DNA of 32,458 bases from Syntrophaceae bacterium UBA7544 (GTDB lineage Bacteria > Desulfobacterota > Syntrophia > Syntrophales > Smithellaceae): contig DLME01000123.1 in the NCBI GenBank assembly GCA_002479215.1, positions 1-32,458 on the forward strand, given 5' to 3'. The position numbers and the translations under genes were made by a program. A model generated the notes under the pieces. That model made no database searches, was not told where the DNA came from, and saw only the letters and a program-made list of their open reading frames with translations. How positions within the stretch are numbered: the first letter of the stretch is position 1; each line of letters starts with the position of its first letter. Positions 1-7,311 of the stretch are shown here, piece by piece.

Positions 1-933
1 ATCACCGAACGCAAGCGGGCTGATGATGCTTTAAAGAAAAACCGGGAAGAACTGATCAAGAAGAATCAGGAACTCGAGGAAAGCAGAAAGAATGTCCAGC
101 TTACCTTGGAAAGACTAGGGACGGCGTATGAAGAACTAAAAACCACCCAAGCGAAGATTCTTCAACAGGAAAAGATGGCTTCCATCGGACAACTTGCCGC
201 AGGAGTTGCCCATGAAATCAATAATCCCATGGCTTTTATAGCGAGCAACTTGGGAACACTCGATAAATACATCCGCAGGTTGAAAGATTTTATCCGGACG
301 CAGTCGGAAGCAATCAAATCTCTTAAAGCCACTGATGCCATCGAGAAACTGGAAAAAAAGCGTAAAGAATTGAAACTGGATTATACTATTGACGATATAG
401 ACCTTTTAGTTAAGGAATCTCTGGACGGTTCGGAAAGAGTGCAAAAGATTGTCCAGGAACTTAATCGTTTCTCTAGAGTGGATGACGCGGAATACAAAGA
501 TACTAACATCAATGAATGTATGGAAAGCAGTATTAATATTGTTTGGAATGAATTACAACATAAAGCCACTCTCCATAAAGATTACGGCAATTTACCCCCG
601 ACCAAATGTTATCCCCAAAAGCTCAATCAGGTTTTTATAAATCTTTTGATTAATGCCATTCAGGCTATTGAAAAGAAAGGAAAAATAAAAATCAAAACAT
701 GGGAAAAAGACGGCTCGATTTGGGTTACGGTATCCGATACGGGTTGTGGAATCCCGCGGGAGAATCAAAGCAAGATATTTGAGCCTTTTTTCACGACCAA
801 GGAAGTGGGTAAGGGAACAGGTCTGGGGCTAAGTATTTCCTATGAAATTATGCAGAGGCATAAAGGGGAAATTTCATTTGAAAGTAAAGAAGGAAAAGGG
901 ACGGCATTTACTATAAGAATGCCGATTGTATAA
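1..933 (+). CDS. Sensor histidine kinase, 3' part (runs off the left edge)
   Basis: The reading frame is open from base 1, so the N-terminal sensor part lies outside the window; the TTG at 106 is an internal codon, not a convincing start. The first residues (ITERKRADDAL) look like the end of a PAS/PAC domain, followed by a charged coiled-coil linker to about residue 55. The HisKA phosphoacceptor helix is clear (GQLAAGVAHEINNP, the His being the site of autophosphorylation). The HATPase_c domain shows the N box (NQVFINLLINAIQAI), G1 box (DTGCGIP), F box (FEPFFTTK) and G2 box (GTGLGLSI). It would autophosphorylate and pass phosphate to a response regulator. No receiver domain follows before the stop, and no partner regulator lies downstream, so the partner is upstream or elsewhere. 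The signal sensed cannot be told. Confidence 0.93.
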   Translation: MTERKRADDALKKNREELIKKNQELEESRKNVQLTLERLGTAYEELKTTQAKILQQEKMASIGQLAAGVAHEINNPMAFIASNLGTLDKYIRRLKDFIRTQSEAIKSLKATDAIEKLEKKRKELKLDYTIDDIDLLVKESLDGSERVQKIVQELNRFSRVDDAEYKDTNINECMESSINIVWNELQHKATLHKDYGNLPPTKCYPQKLNQVFINLLINAIQAIEKKGKIKIKTWEKDGSIWVTVSDTGCGIPRENQSKIFEPFFTTKEVGKGTGLGLSISYEIMQRHKGEISFESKEGKGTAFTIRMPIV

Positions 934-1036
934 TGAAGACCATTAAGGAGAATTTGAACTATGGTCTTGAAATATAAAAAATATAAACAACTTGGATACA
1001 GTGTCTAACAACCACATCAACTGGGGTGGCAATTCT

Positions 1037-1143
1037 GTTGCGCTTCATTGCGGCAGGGTACTTCCGACGTTGTTAATCAATCATTCCAAATGCAAATCAT
1101 TAAAATATTTATTCACCATGATTATTTGTTTGTAGGTGAAAGC
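1037..1143 (+). repeat. Dispersed repeat, copy 1 of 2 (second at 10355-10453)
   Basis: The stretch 1071-1140 aligns without gaps to 10381-10450 with only about nine differences; the best block starts GCAAATCATTAAAATATTTA. Similarity continues more weakly upstream to about 1037 (TTGC-CT motif). The conserved block is open in one + frame in both copies (QIIKIFI..), so it may be a piece of an old coding sequence, but no family is recognised. It lies in a 775-base gene-poor gap after the histidine kinase gene. Confidence 0.75.
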
Positions 1144-1326
1144 ACCGATTGTGCGTTGAGTGGAAGGGGATTCCTTACCGAAATGCGGGGTAGGTCGTTC
1201 CGGTGTAGTCCCTCCCATATGCCTTTTTTGTGCCTGTCATGACTGAAATACTGCCAATTCAAGCAAACTGTATCCAACTATGTGCTTTCAAATTTGCTAA
1301 ATCATAATAAATATTTAAAAAGAAAA

Positions 1327-1348
1327 GCGGGGCTTATGTTGTCCCCGC
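1327..1348. terminator. GC hairpin, possible terminator
   Basis: GCGGGG (1327-1332) pairs with CCCCGC (1343-1348) around a 10-base loop. It is preceded by an A-rich run and followed by CTTTCATGTGTTTT, so it could work as a weak terminator in either direction. It sits between the repeat at 1037 and the tRNA relic at 1376 and has no clear adjacent gene to serve. Confidence 0.4.
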
Positions 1349-1375
1349 CTTTCATGTGTTTTGCATTTCTAATGC

Positions 1376-1410
1376 GTGTGGCGCGCGTTCGACTCGCGCC
1401 AGGGGCGCCA
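1376..1410 (+). other. 3' end of a tRNA (T arm, acceptor strand and CCA), att-like relic
   Basis: The sequence has a perfect 5-bp T stem (GCGCG / CGCGC) around the canonical T loop TTCGACT, then a 7-base acceptor strand (CAGGGGC), discriminator G, and an encoded CCA ending at 1410. Upstream there is no matching 5' acceptor strand (GCCCCTG expected), D arm or anticodon arm, so it is only the 3' portion. Isolated tRNA 3' ends typically mark the junction left by an integrated element that used a tRNA gene as its attachment site; this origin is an inference, as no integrase gene is seen nearby. The parent tRNA cannot be identified. Confidence 0.6.
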
Positions 1411-1653
1411 GTTAAATCAATATGTTAGTTAAATAATCTATACCCATATTTTTCATCGTGCACCCTGTATGCTACCCTGAAGGCTATTTTTCAGCATTTT
1501 TTAAGAAAAAAATGAACATGAATCTATTGTAAATATTTCTTCCTCCACGTCGCCGGGAATTGAGACTGGCCGATAAAAGCGAGATTGATGCAGTCCTAGG
1601 ATATGACAAAGTGTCTGTCGGGACAGGCGTTACAAAGCACGATAAATTACTGC

Positions 1654-1704
1654 TTGACAAGTTAGTTTACCATTGGTATGTATTTTACCAATGGTAAACT
1701 AACT
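1654..1704 (+). promoter_or_regulatory. Promoter with twin palindromic operator for the TetR gene
   Basis: A perfect 19-bp inverted repeat has arms at 1660-1678 and 1686-1704 with a 7-base spacer. Each arm itself contains a palindrome, TACCANTGGTA, so the site looks like two tandem dimer operators. A -35 box TTGACA (1654-1659) is followed 17 bases later by TATGTA (1677-1682) with an upstream TG at 1674-1675 (extended -10), placing the operators directly over the promoter. TetR repressors commonly autoregulate in this way; that this TetR binds here is inferred from position and symmetry. The T run after the right arm makes a terminator an alternative reading. Confidence 0.7.
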
Positions 1705-1768
1705 TTTTATGAGTGTAGTCTTAAAACAAAAAATTCAATCCCTTGGCCATTACAAGGAGGAACTTACA

Positions 1769-2440
1769 TTGCGTCAGCAGGATAAACATAAAGCGGTCTG
1801 CCGTCAGAGAAGAGAAAGGGAAAAGAATCAACGTATTCAGAGTATCATTGACGCCGCCAGAAAAGTGTTCTCTTCAAAAGGTTATCTTAAATCGACCATG
1901 GACGAAATCGCCCTGGCCGCCGAGATAACCAAACCCACCATCTATTTACACTTTAAAACCAAGGACGATCTTTTAATAAACCTCATGCAGCCTTTGATTG
2001 ACGATATTCGGGACAGGCTGGAAATCGTTGAAGCAAAACTTCTGTCCGGGAAGATCAAAGACGGCCGCAGCCTGATTATCGGCATCTTCCGAGCCTTTTA
2101 TCACGGATATGAATTCTTGCCTGAAACATTTCGCATAGTTCAATTATTTCAGCAACAGGATCTGATAAGTGAACTAAGACCGGAAATCCGTTCTGCTTTG
2201 GATGACAGAGGCCGAATCAACTTCGATCTGTGCCGCCGTCTGCTGACAAAGGGCATGGAGATAGGGTTGATCAAAAAGGTAGATGTCTATGCGATGGCGG
2301 ATCTGATCTGGGCGTCGATGGTTGGCGTGATTCAACTGGAAGATTTTAAAGCCGATGACCAGGAAGGTCATAGATTGAAGAAAAACACGCTTGGTCTGGC
2401 ACAACGCCTGATTGTGGAAGCGCTGACCTGCGATACATGA
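1769..2440 (+). CDS. TetR/AcrR-family transcriptional regulator
   Basis: This protein of about 223 residues is a TetR-type repressor. The N-terminal DNA-binding domain is clear: a helix with AARKVFSSKGY, then the helix-turn-helix with TMDEIALAAEITKPTIYLHF. The remaining ~150 residues form the variable ligand-binding half. An ATG at 1709 opens the same frame, but the TTG at 1769 is preferred because AAGGAGG (1754-1760) lies 8 bases before it; the ATG has no ribosome-binding site and nearly abuts the operator repeat. The gene precedes the acyl-CoA gene cluster on the same strand, and TetR regulators of the FadR/PsrA kind often sense acyl-CoAs, so it may control this cluster. The ligand is not visible from the sequence. 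Confidence 0.92.
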   Translation: MRQQDKHKAVCRQRREREKNQRIQSIIDAARKVFSSKGYLKSTMDEIALAAEITKPTIYLHFKTKDDLLINLMQPLIDDIRDRLEIVEAKLLSGKIKDGRSLIIGIFRAFYHGYEFLPETFRIVQLFQQQDLISELRPEIRSALDDRGRINFDLCRRLLTKGMEIGLIKKVDVYAMADLIWASMVGVIQLEDFKADDQEGHRLKKNTLGLAQRLIVEALTCDT

Positions 2441-2477
2441 AAAATATCATTTGAACAGGAAACAGGAGAAACAGAAA

Positions 2478-2625
2478 GTGAACATGTTGGGAGTTGCTAA
2501 ATTAATCGATCGCGTTAAATAAAGGGGAACGGTTATCCCTGACGGAGGCCGAATCCAAAATATTGTTGGGTGCCTACGGCATTCCCGTTGTGGAAGAAGC
2601 CGTGGTCACCAGGGGGATTCTGTGA
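2478..2625 (+). pseudogene. Relic of an ADP-forming acyl-CoA synthetase (ATP-grasp part)
   Basis: A start region with a GGAGA ribosome-binding site (2465-2469) and GTG/ATG codons (2478/2484) reads MLGVAKLIDRVK and then meets TAA at 2520. The next frame (+1) continues with GERLSLTEAESKILLGAYG and IPVVEEAVV before TGA at 2623. LTE-EAK-LL-AYGIPV is the typical opening of the ATP-grasp domain of NDP-forming acetyl/acyl-CoA synthetases. One frameshift plus an early stop and loss of the remaining several hundred residues make this a relic. It suggests the cluster once carried its own acid-activating enzyme. Confidence 0.6.
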
Positions 2626-2995
2626 GCAATACTCTCCGTGTTAGAGGTTTATACCATAACAAAAGACTTGATCCTCTATTGCTTGTTTGATCTTTTAAAA
2701 GAAAAACGAAACATATTTTGACAGAAAGCTAATTACTGAATTTTATATTTTATGTTTTATTAAAGTCGGTTGAAAAATTTTTTGCGTTTATTTTTTTGAT
2801 GCTGATCCTAAAATTCACGGTGCCAGGGGTATCATCATCTGCGGCAACGATATGGCAGCAATGGCGAGGTTGAGTTTGTTTAGATAGGTTTAAGGTGCAA
2901 GGTTAAAGCGGAGCGCTACACGCTGAAGTCCGGCGGCTGCCGGAACTGAATGCAGTTCCTGGCGGGTAATCAACGAAATAATAGGGAAAAGATCC
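2626..2995. other. Gap without an intact gene, with hairpins
   Basis: AT-rich sequence to about 2800. A short open stretch at about 2793-2866 (reading PKIHGARGIIICGNDMAAMA, ending in TAG) may be another gene fragment, but no family is recognised. Just upstream of the thioesterase gene two small hairpins stand side by side: TCCGGC/GCCGGA (2929-2944) and AACTG/CAGTT (2944-2957). No convincing promoter was found. Confidence 0.4.
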
Positions 2996-3418
2996 ATGGT
3001 TGTGAACTATAGTGACACATTAAAAGGGCGTAGCCCATTTGTTAAATTGCTTGGATTGCAAGTAATCAAATTTGATAATGGATATTGCCAATGTAATTTG
3101 GAAATAAAAGACAATTTTTTGAATATCCATAAAGCTGTACATGGTGGGGTTATCTACTCCCTGGGAGATATTGGGATGGGTGCTGCCCTGTATTCCACAC
3201 TCAAAAAAGATGAAGAAGCATCAACCATCGAAATAAAAATAAACTATTTAAAACCAGCCTATAGCAAGATACTCGTCTGCAATGCAAAAGTCATTCAAAA
3301 AGGTAAAAGCATCGCCGTATTGGAGGCGGAAATACAAGCTGATGATATTTTAGTTGCAAAGGCCCTTGGTACTTATTCAATATTCAAAGCTAAAGATGAT
3401 CAAAATATGCCACTTTAA
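2996..3418 (+). CDS. PaaI-family hotdog-fold acyl-CoA thioesterase
   Basis: This 140-residue protein has the single hotdog domain of the PaaI/YbgC-like 4HBT superfamily. The hallmark is at residues about 43-56, NIHKAVHGGVIYSLGD, where HGG-(hydrophobic)-SL-D is the conserved helix and active-site region. Such enzymes hydrolyse acyl-CoA or aryl-CoA thioesters in the cytoplasm, often to free CoA trapped in dead-end intermediates. The ATG at 2996 is preceded by a modest AGGGAAA at 2982-2988. It stands first among the acyl-CoA genes, with only a hydratase relic between it and the acyl-CoA dehydrogenase, so a role in releasing CoA from a short-chain intermediate is plausible. The exact substrate cannot be read from the sequence. 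Confidence 0.85.
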   Translation: MVVNYSDTLKGRSPFVKLLGLQVIKFDNGYCQCNLEIKDNFLNIHKAVHGGVIYSLGDIGMGAALYSTLKKDEEASTIEIKINYLKPAYSKILVCNAKVIQKGKSIAVLEAEIQADDILVAKALGTYSIFKAKDDQNMPL

Positions 3419-3430
3419 TAATTAATGTGA

Positions 3431-3514
3431 TCTAGTCCATATGCAACAAAAGATCAGAAAGAAGGCATGCGGGCATTTGTTGAAAAGAGAAAACCGGATT
3501 TTAAAGAAAACTAA
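3431..3514 (+). pseudogene. C-terminal relic of an enoyl-CoA hydratase (crotonase)
   Basis: In frame with the TAA at 3512 the sequence reads YATKDQKEGMRAFVEKRKPD then FKEN. DQKEGM-AF-EKRKP-FK is the conserved tail of crotonase-type enoyl-CoA hydratases. A TGA at 3428 closes the frame upstream, and the ~235 residues expected before it are absent, so only the tail remains. It sits 25 bases before the acyl-CoA dehydrogenase start, the position expected for a hydratase gene in a butyrate/crotonate operon. A deletion that also brought the thioesterase gene close is the simplest explanation. Confidence 0.72.
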
Positions 3515-3539
3515 ATAATTATAGCGAAGGAATGATCTT

Positions 3540-4676
3540 ATGGATTTCAATTTGACGGATGAACAAGAGGCGCTGAGGAAAACGGCACGAAAATTTTCAG
3601 AACAGGAAATAATCCCCTGTATCCAGGCGTATGACGACAAGGAAGAATTCCCCTGGACGATCATCAAAAAAATGCACGAGGTCGGATTAATGACGACGGG
3701 GGTTCCGGAGGAGTATGGCGGTCCGGGAATCGACATGGTTGGCCAGATGCTGGTTACCGAGGAATTGTGTTACGGCGACCTTGGCGTAGGCATCACCATG
3801 GCGTCGAGCGCCCTCTTGGCACCCTGTCCTGTCCTCGTCGGCGGGAACAAAGACCAGAAAACGCGCTTTTTCGATGCCCTGAATGGGGGAAAGCTGGCGG
3901 CGTTCTGTCTGACCGAGCCCGGCGCGGGATCGGATGTGGCGGCGCTGGCGACCACGGCGGTGAAAAAAGGGGATCACTACATTCTCAATGGAACTAAGCA
4001 GTTCATTACGAATGCCGGCGTGGCGGATATGTATGTCGTTTTTGCGACGACTGACAGAAGCCAGCGTTACAAAGGCATCATCGGCTTCATCGTCGATCGG
4101 CATACGCCAGGTATCTCCGTTGGGCCGGAAGAGAAGAAGATGGGCGTGCACACCTCTGATACGCGGCAGGTCATCTTTGAAGACGTGGCCGTACCGGTTG
4201 CGAATCGCCTGGGAGAGGAAGGCGAGGGGTTTAAGATCTGCATGAAGGCTCTGGATCTCTCCCGGCCCTCCGTAGCGGCGGAAGCCGTCGGGGTCGCGCA
4301 GCGAGCCTTCGATATTGCCGTTCAATACTCCAAAGAGAGATCCACCTTCGGAGAAACCATCTCCAATTATCAGGCCATCCGTTTCATGCTGGCCGATATG
4401 GCCATGGAAATCGAGGCGGCAAGATTACTGACATACAAGGCCTGCTGGCTGGCCATGAACGGCCTGCCTTTCTCCCATATTGCGTCGTATGCAAAATGTT
4501 TCGCTTCGGATGTGGCGATGCGGGTAACGACAAATGCCGTGCAAATTCTCGGTGGTTACGGCTATCTCAGGGAGTATGGGGTGGAAAAGTTGATGCGTGA
4601 CGCCAAGGTTATGCAAATTTATGAAGGCACGAATCAGATCCAGCGGGTCGTCATCTCCAATCACATACTGAAATAA
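3540..4676 (+). CDS. Short-chain acyl-CoA dehydrogenase (butyryl-CoA type)
   Basis: This 378-residue protein has the full acyl-CoA dehydrogenase architecture: an alpha-helical N domain, the FAD/substrate motif FCLTEPGAGSD near residue 123, a middle beta domain, and a C-terminal domain with the conserved QILGGYGYLREYGVEKLMRD. The catalytic base is the Glu in QIYEGTNQIQR (about residue 362), the position used by short- and medium-chain enzymes. It would oxidise butyryl-CoA-like substrates to crotonyl-CoA with FAD, passing electrons to an electron-transfer flavoprotein, or run in reverse. The ATG at 3540 follows a GAAGGA at 3525-3530. No etfAB genes are in the window. Glutaryl-CoA dehydrogenases share this fold, so the substrate is an inference from the neighbouring 3-hydroxybutyryl and 4-hydroxybutyryl enzymes. 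Confidence 0.95.
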   Translation: MDFNLTDEQEALRKTARKFSEQEIIPCIQAYDDKEEFPWTIIKKMHEVGLMTTGVPEEYGGPGIDMVGQMLVTEELCYGDLGVGITMASSALLAPCPVLVGGNKDQKTRFFDALNGGKLAAFCLTEPGAGSDVAALATTAVKKGDHYILNGTKQFITNAGVADMYVVFATTDRSQRYKGIIGFIVDRHTPGISVGPEEKKMGVHTSDTRQVIFEDVAVPVANRLGEEGEGFKICMKALDLSRPSVAAEAVGVAQRAFDIAVQYSKERSTFGETISNYQAIRFMLADMAMEIEAARLLTYKACWLAMNGLPFSHIASYAKCFASDVAMRVTTNAVQILGGYGYLREYGVEKLMRDAKVMQIYEGTNQIQRVVISNHILK

Positions 4677-4740
4677 CGTTATTTTTATCTTGGGTGAGCA
4701 TTTGAAATAAAAAAACCTTAGAAAAATGAGGAGGCCAGAC

Positions 4741-5598
4741 GTGGAGATTAAAAAGATATGCGTGTTAGGTGCGGGATTAATGGGTAACGGTATTGCTCAG
4801 GTTTGTGCTCAGGCGGGCTATGAAGTCAGCCTGCGGGATATCGAACAGAGGTTCATCGATAACGGGATGAATACGATCAAGAAAAATCTGAGCCGCGAGG
4901 TTGCAAAGGGAAAGCGAACCCAGGGAGACGCGGATGCTATTCTGGGCAGAATAAAACCAACGCTCGATCTCAAGGAAGCCGCAAAAGATGCAGACATCAT
5001 TATGGAAGTCGTGATTGAAGTAATGGATGTCAAGAAAAAAGTCTATCAGGAGTTGAAAGGAATTGTAAAACCTGAAGCTTTTATTTTCAGCAATACATCC
5101 AGCTTGAGCGTCACGGCGATGGCTGCAGCAACGGACAGACCAGCTAGATTCATCGGTGCACATTTTTTTAATCCGGTACCTGTCATGAAACTCCTGGAAC
5201 TTGTCAAAGGATATGAAACATCGGAAGAGACGCAGGAAATTGCCAAGGCTTGGGGCAAGAAGTTGGGAAAGGAAGTCATCATGGTAAATGACTCGGCTGG
5301 ATTCGCCGTTAACCGGATAACTTCACCGATGCTGAATGAAGCTTTTTTCGCACTGGGTGAAGGGGTTGCCAGTGCGGAAGACATCGATAAAGGCGTAGTT
5401 TTCGGATTAAATCACCCCATCGGACCGTTGGCTCTTGCAGACCTTGTAGGTCTTGAAACCCTTCTTCATGTGATGGAGACCTTTCATGCAGAACTTGGCG
5501 ACAAGTATAGGCCGGCACCTCTCTTAGTCAAACTGGTGAGGGCAGGCCATTACGGCCGCAAAACGGGAAAAGGTGTATACGATTATACGAAAAAGTAG
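4741..5598 (+). CDS. 3-hydroxybutyryl-CoA dehydrogenase
   Basis: This 285-residue protein oxidises (S)-3-hydroxybutyryl-CoA to acetoacetyl-CoA with NAD(P)+, or the reverse. The Rossmann fold opens at residues 10-17 with GAGLMGNG. The family signature around the catalytic His ([15 protein letters not shown], His about 141) is intact, and the C-terminal dimerisation domain has [15 protein letters not shown]. The frame opens at an ATG at 4726, but the GTG at 4741 is chosen because GAGGAGG (4728-4734) lies six bases before it and overlaps that ATG. The length matches the family (about 282 residues). It lies 64 bases after the acyl-CoA dehydrogenase, probably in the same transcript. Confidence 0.95.
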   Translation: MEIKKICVLGAGLMGNGIAQVCAQAGYEVSLRDIEQRFIDNGMNTIKKNLSREVAKGKRTQGDADAILGRIKPTLDLKEAAKDADIIMEVVIEVMDVKKKVYQELKGIVKPEAFIFSNTSSLSVTAMAAATDRPARFIGAHFFNPVPVMKLLELVKGYETSEETQEIAKAWGKKLGKEVIMVNDSAGFAVNRITSPMLNEAFFALGEGVASAEDIDKGVVFGLNHPIGPLALADLVGLETLLHVMETFHAELGDKYRPAPLLVKLVRAGHYGRKTGKGVYDYTKK

Positions 5599-5665
5599 CT
5601 TGTACAGTACAATTGTGAAATGATTATGTATATTCAAGACCATTAAACAAGTAGGGGGAGGCGTC

Positions 5666-7132
5666 ATGCCGTTGAAAACTAAGGAAGAATATTTTGACAG
5701 TATCAGGCAGTTGAATCTGCCCGTTTATATAATGGGAGAGCGGGTTGCGAACGTGGATCATCCTATGATCTGGCCTTCCATCAATTGCGTGGGAGTTACC
5801 TACGATCTTGCCCAGGACCCGCTATATGATGATCTAGCAACAGCCACATCGCATATCACGGGCAAAAAAATTAACCGGTTCTGCCATATCCATCAAAGTA
5901 CGGAAGACCTGAGAAAGAAAATAAAACTCCTCCGCCTGATGGGTCAAAAGACGGCATCCTGCTTTCAGCGTTGTGCGGGTCTTGATGTGATGAATTCCCT
6001 TAATGCGATAACCTATGAAATGGATGCGGATCTGAAAACGGAATATCATCAGAGATTTTTGAATTTTTTAAAGATCATGCAGGAAGATGATCTGGTCTGT
6101 GATGCGGCCATGACCGATGCGAAGGGAGATCGCTCCCTGCCTCCGAGCCAGCAGGCGGATCCGGACATGTATTTACATGTTGTCAAGAAAGAAGCCAAGG
6201 GCATTGTCGTACGGGGTTGCAAAGCTCATCAAACGGGCGCTACCAATTCTCATTGGATAGCGGTTGTCCCCACCACAACTATGAAAGAAGCGGATAAGGA
6301 TTATGCCGTTGCCTTTGTTACACCCTCTAACACTAAGGGGATCACCTATGTTTATGGCCGCCAGTCCTGTGACACGCGAAAAATTGAAGATGGTACCATC
6401 GATGTTGGAAACCTTAATTTTGGAGGACAAGAGGCATACATAATTTTTGATAATGTTTTCGTCCCCTGGGAAAATGTTCTCATGTGCGGCGAAACCAAAT
6501 ATTCGGGGCGACTTGTTGAAATATTCGCCAATTATCACCGTACCAGCTATGGAGGTTGCAAGGTCGGCGTTGCCGATGTCCTGATCGGAGCTGCATCATT
6601 GATGACAGTATACAATGGTACGGCCAAAGCCTCCCATGTCAAGGACAAGCTGACTGAAATGGTTCACCTCGCCGAAACATGCCATGCGTGTGCGCTTGCC
6701 GCTCAATCCGAAGGAAGCCGTCACAGTTCTGGCGGCTATCTTGTTAACGGATTATTGGCTAATGTCTGTAAACTCAATATTACCAGATTTCCTGCGGAGA
6801 TTTCGCGTCTAACTCAGGATCTGGCGGGGGCGGTTATTGGGACAACTCCCTCGGAAAAGGATTTTGAGATACCTGATGATATCGGTAAACTCATGAAGAA
6901 GTATTTGAAAGGTGTGGCGAATGTTTCCTGGGAGGACAGGGTCCGCTGCATCCGGTTGATTGAGAACATCACGATGGGAACCGGAGCCGTAGCGTTCTTT
7001 ACGGAGTCGATTCATGGGGCCGGCTCCCCGCAAGCACAGAAAGTGATGATTTCCCGCTATAGCAATGTGAGCATGAAAGAGAAGCTGGCCAAAAAAATTG
7101 CGGGAATTCCAGACGGCTCGAATAGTACATAA
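5666..7132 (+). CDS. abfD: 4-hydroxybutyryl-CoA dehydratase / vinylacetyl-CoA isomerase
   Basis: This 488-residue protein belongs to the 4-hydroxyphenylacetate 3-hydroxylase/4-hydroxybutyryl-CoA dehydratase family, which binds FAD. In the Clostridium aminobutyricum enzyme a [4Fe-4S] cluster is held by Cys99, Cys103, His292 and Cys299. Here Cys99 and Cys103 (ASCFQRCAG) and His291 and Cys298 (NYHRTSYGGCK) match, with Lys299 following as in that enzyme. This supports a true dehydratase, converting 4-hydroxybutyryl-CoA to crotonyl-CoA by a radical mechanism and isomerising vinylacetyl-CoA. Plain flavin hydroxylases of the family lack these ligands. The ATG at 5666 follows GGGGGAGG (5654-5661). 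It is placed between the 3-hydroxybutyryl-CoA dehydrogenase and thiolase, which handle the downstream steps. Activity on a related substrate is possible. Confidence 0.93.
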   Translation: MPLKTKEEYFDSIRQLNLPVYIMGERVANVDHPMIWPSINCVGVTYDLAQDPLYDDLATATSHITGKKINRFCHIHQSTEDLRKKIKLLRLMGQKTASCFQRCAGLDVMNSLNAITYEMDADLKTEYHQRFLNFLKIMQEDDLVCDAAMTDAKGDRSLPPSQQADPDMYLHVVKKEAKGIVVRGCKAHQTGATNSHWIAVVPTTTMKEADKDYAVAFVTPSNTKGITYVYGRQSCDTRKIEDGTIDVGNLNFGGQEAYIIFDNVFVPWENVLMCGETKYSGRLVEIFANYHRTSYGGCKVGVADVLIGAASLMTVYNGTAKASHVKDKLTEMVHLAETCHACALAAQSEGSRHSSGGYLVNGLLANVCKLNITRFPAEISRLTQDLAGAVIGTTPSEKDFEIPDDIGKLMKKYLKGVANVSWEDRVRCIRLIENITMGTGAVAFFTESIHGAGSPQAQKVMISRYSNVSMKEKLAKKIAGIPDGSNST

Positions 7133-7251
7133 GAGGCAATCGTATTAAAAATTTTGGCCGGCACATAAAGATCAATCCCGCGACTTGGAATCCCCCGGCT
7201 CCGGCCGGAGGAGGAAAGCGCCGTGACCCGCGGGAGGTCGCGTTGTTTTAG

Positions 7252-7282
7252 GGAGCCTCCGGCTCATGTCGGAGGGGGCTCC
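7252..7282. other. GC-rich hairpin before the thiolase gene
   Basis: GGAGCCTCCG pairs with CGGAGGGGGCTCC across an 8-base loop with a 3-base bulge. The whole 7187-7282 stretch is rich in CCGG-type motifs, unlike the AT-rich gaps elsewhere. No T run follows, so it is more likely a transcript-processing or attenuating structure, or a repeat, than a terminator. The thiolase ribosome-binding site (AAGAGGAG, 7294-7301) lies just after it. Confidence 0.4.
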
Positions 7283-7311
7283 ACTTATAAATTAAGAGGA
7301 GTATTAAATAA

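Noticed and set aside
1048..1242. 64-residue + strand reading frame
   Set aside because: It covers the dispersed repeat, has no ribosome-binding site, and its second half does not look like protein; only the repeat is reported.
1560..1660. Open + strand stretch reading LRLADKSEIDAVLGYDKVSV
   Set aside because: Protein-like in composition but without a start, a ribosome-binding site or a recognised family; it may be a gene fragment but cannot be supported.
934..1708. Search for an integrase or full mobile element around the tRNA end
   Set aside because: No recombinase-like reading frame exists in this gap, so only the tRNA end itself is reported.
3687..4325. Long open frame (212 residues) on the - strand inside the acyl-CoA dehydrogenase gene
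   Set aside because: It lies wholly opposite a well-supported gene, shows no family features and is a typical antisense shadow in GC-richer coding sequence.
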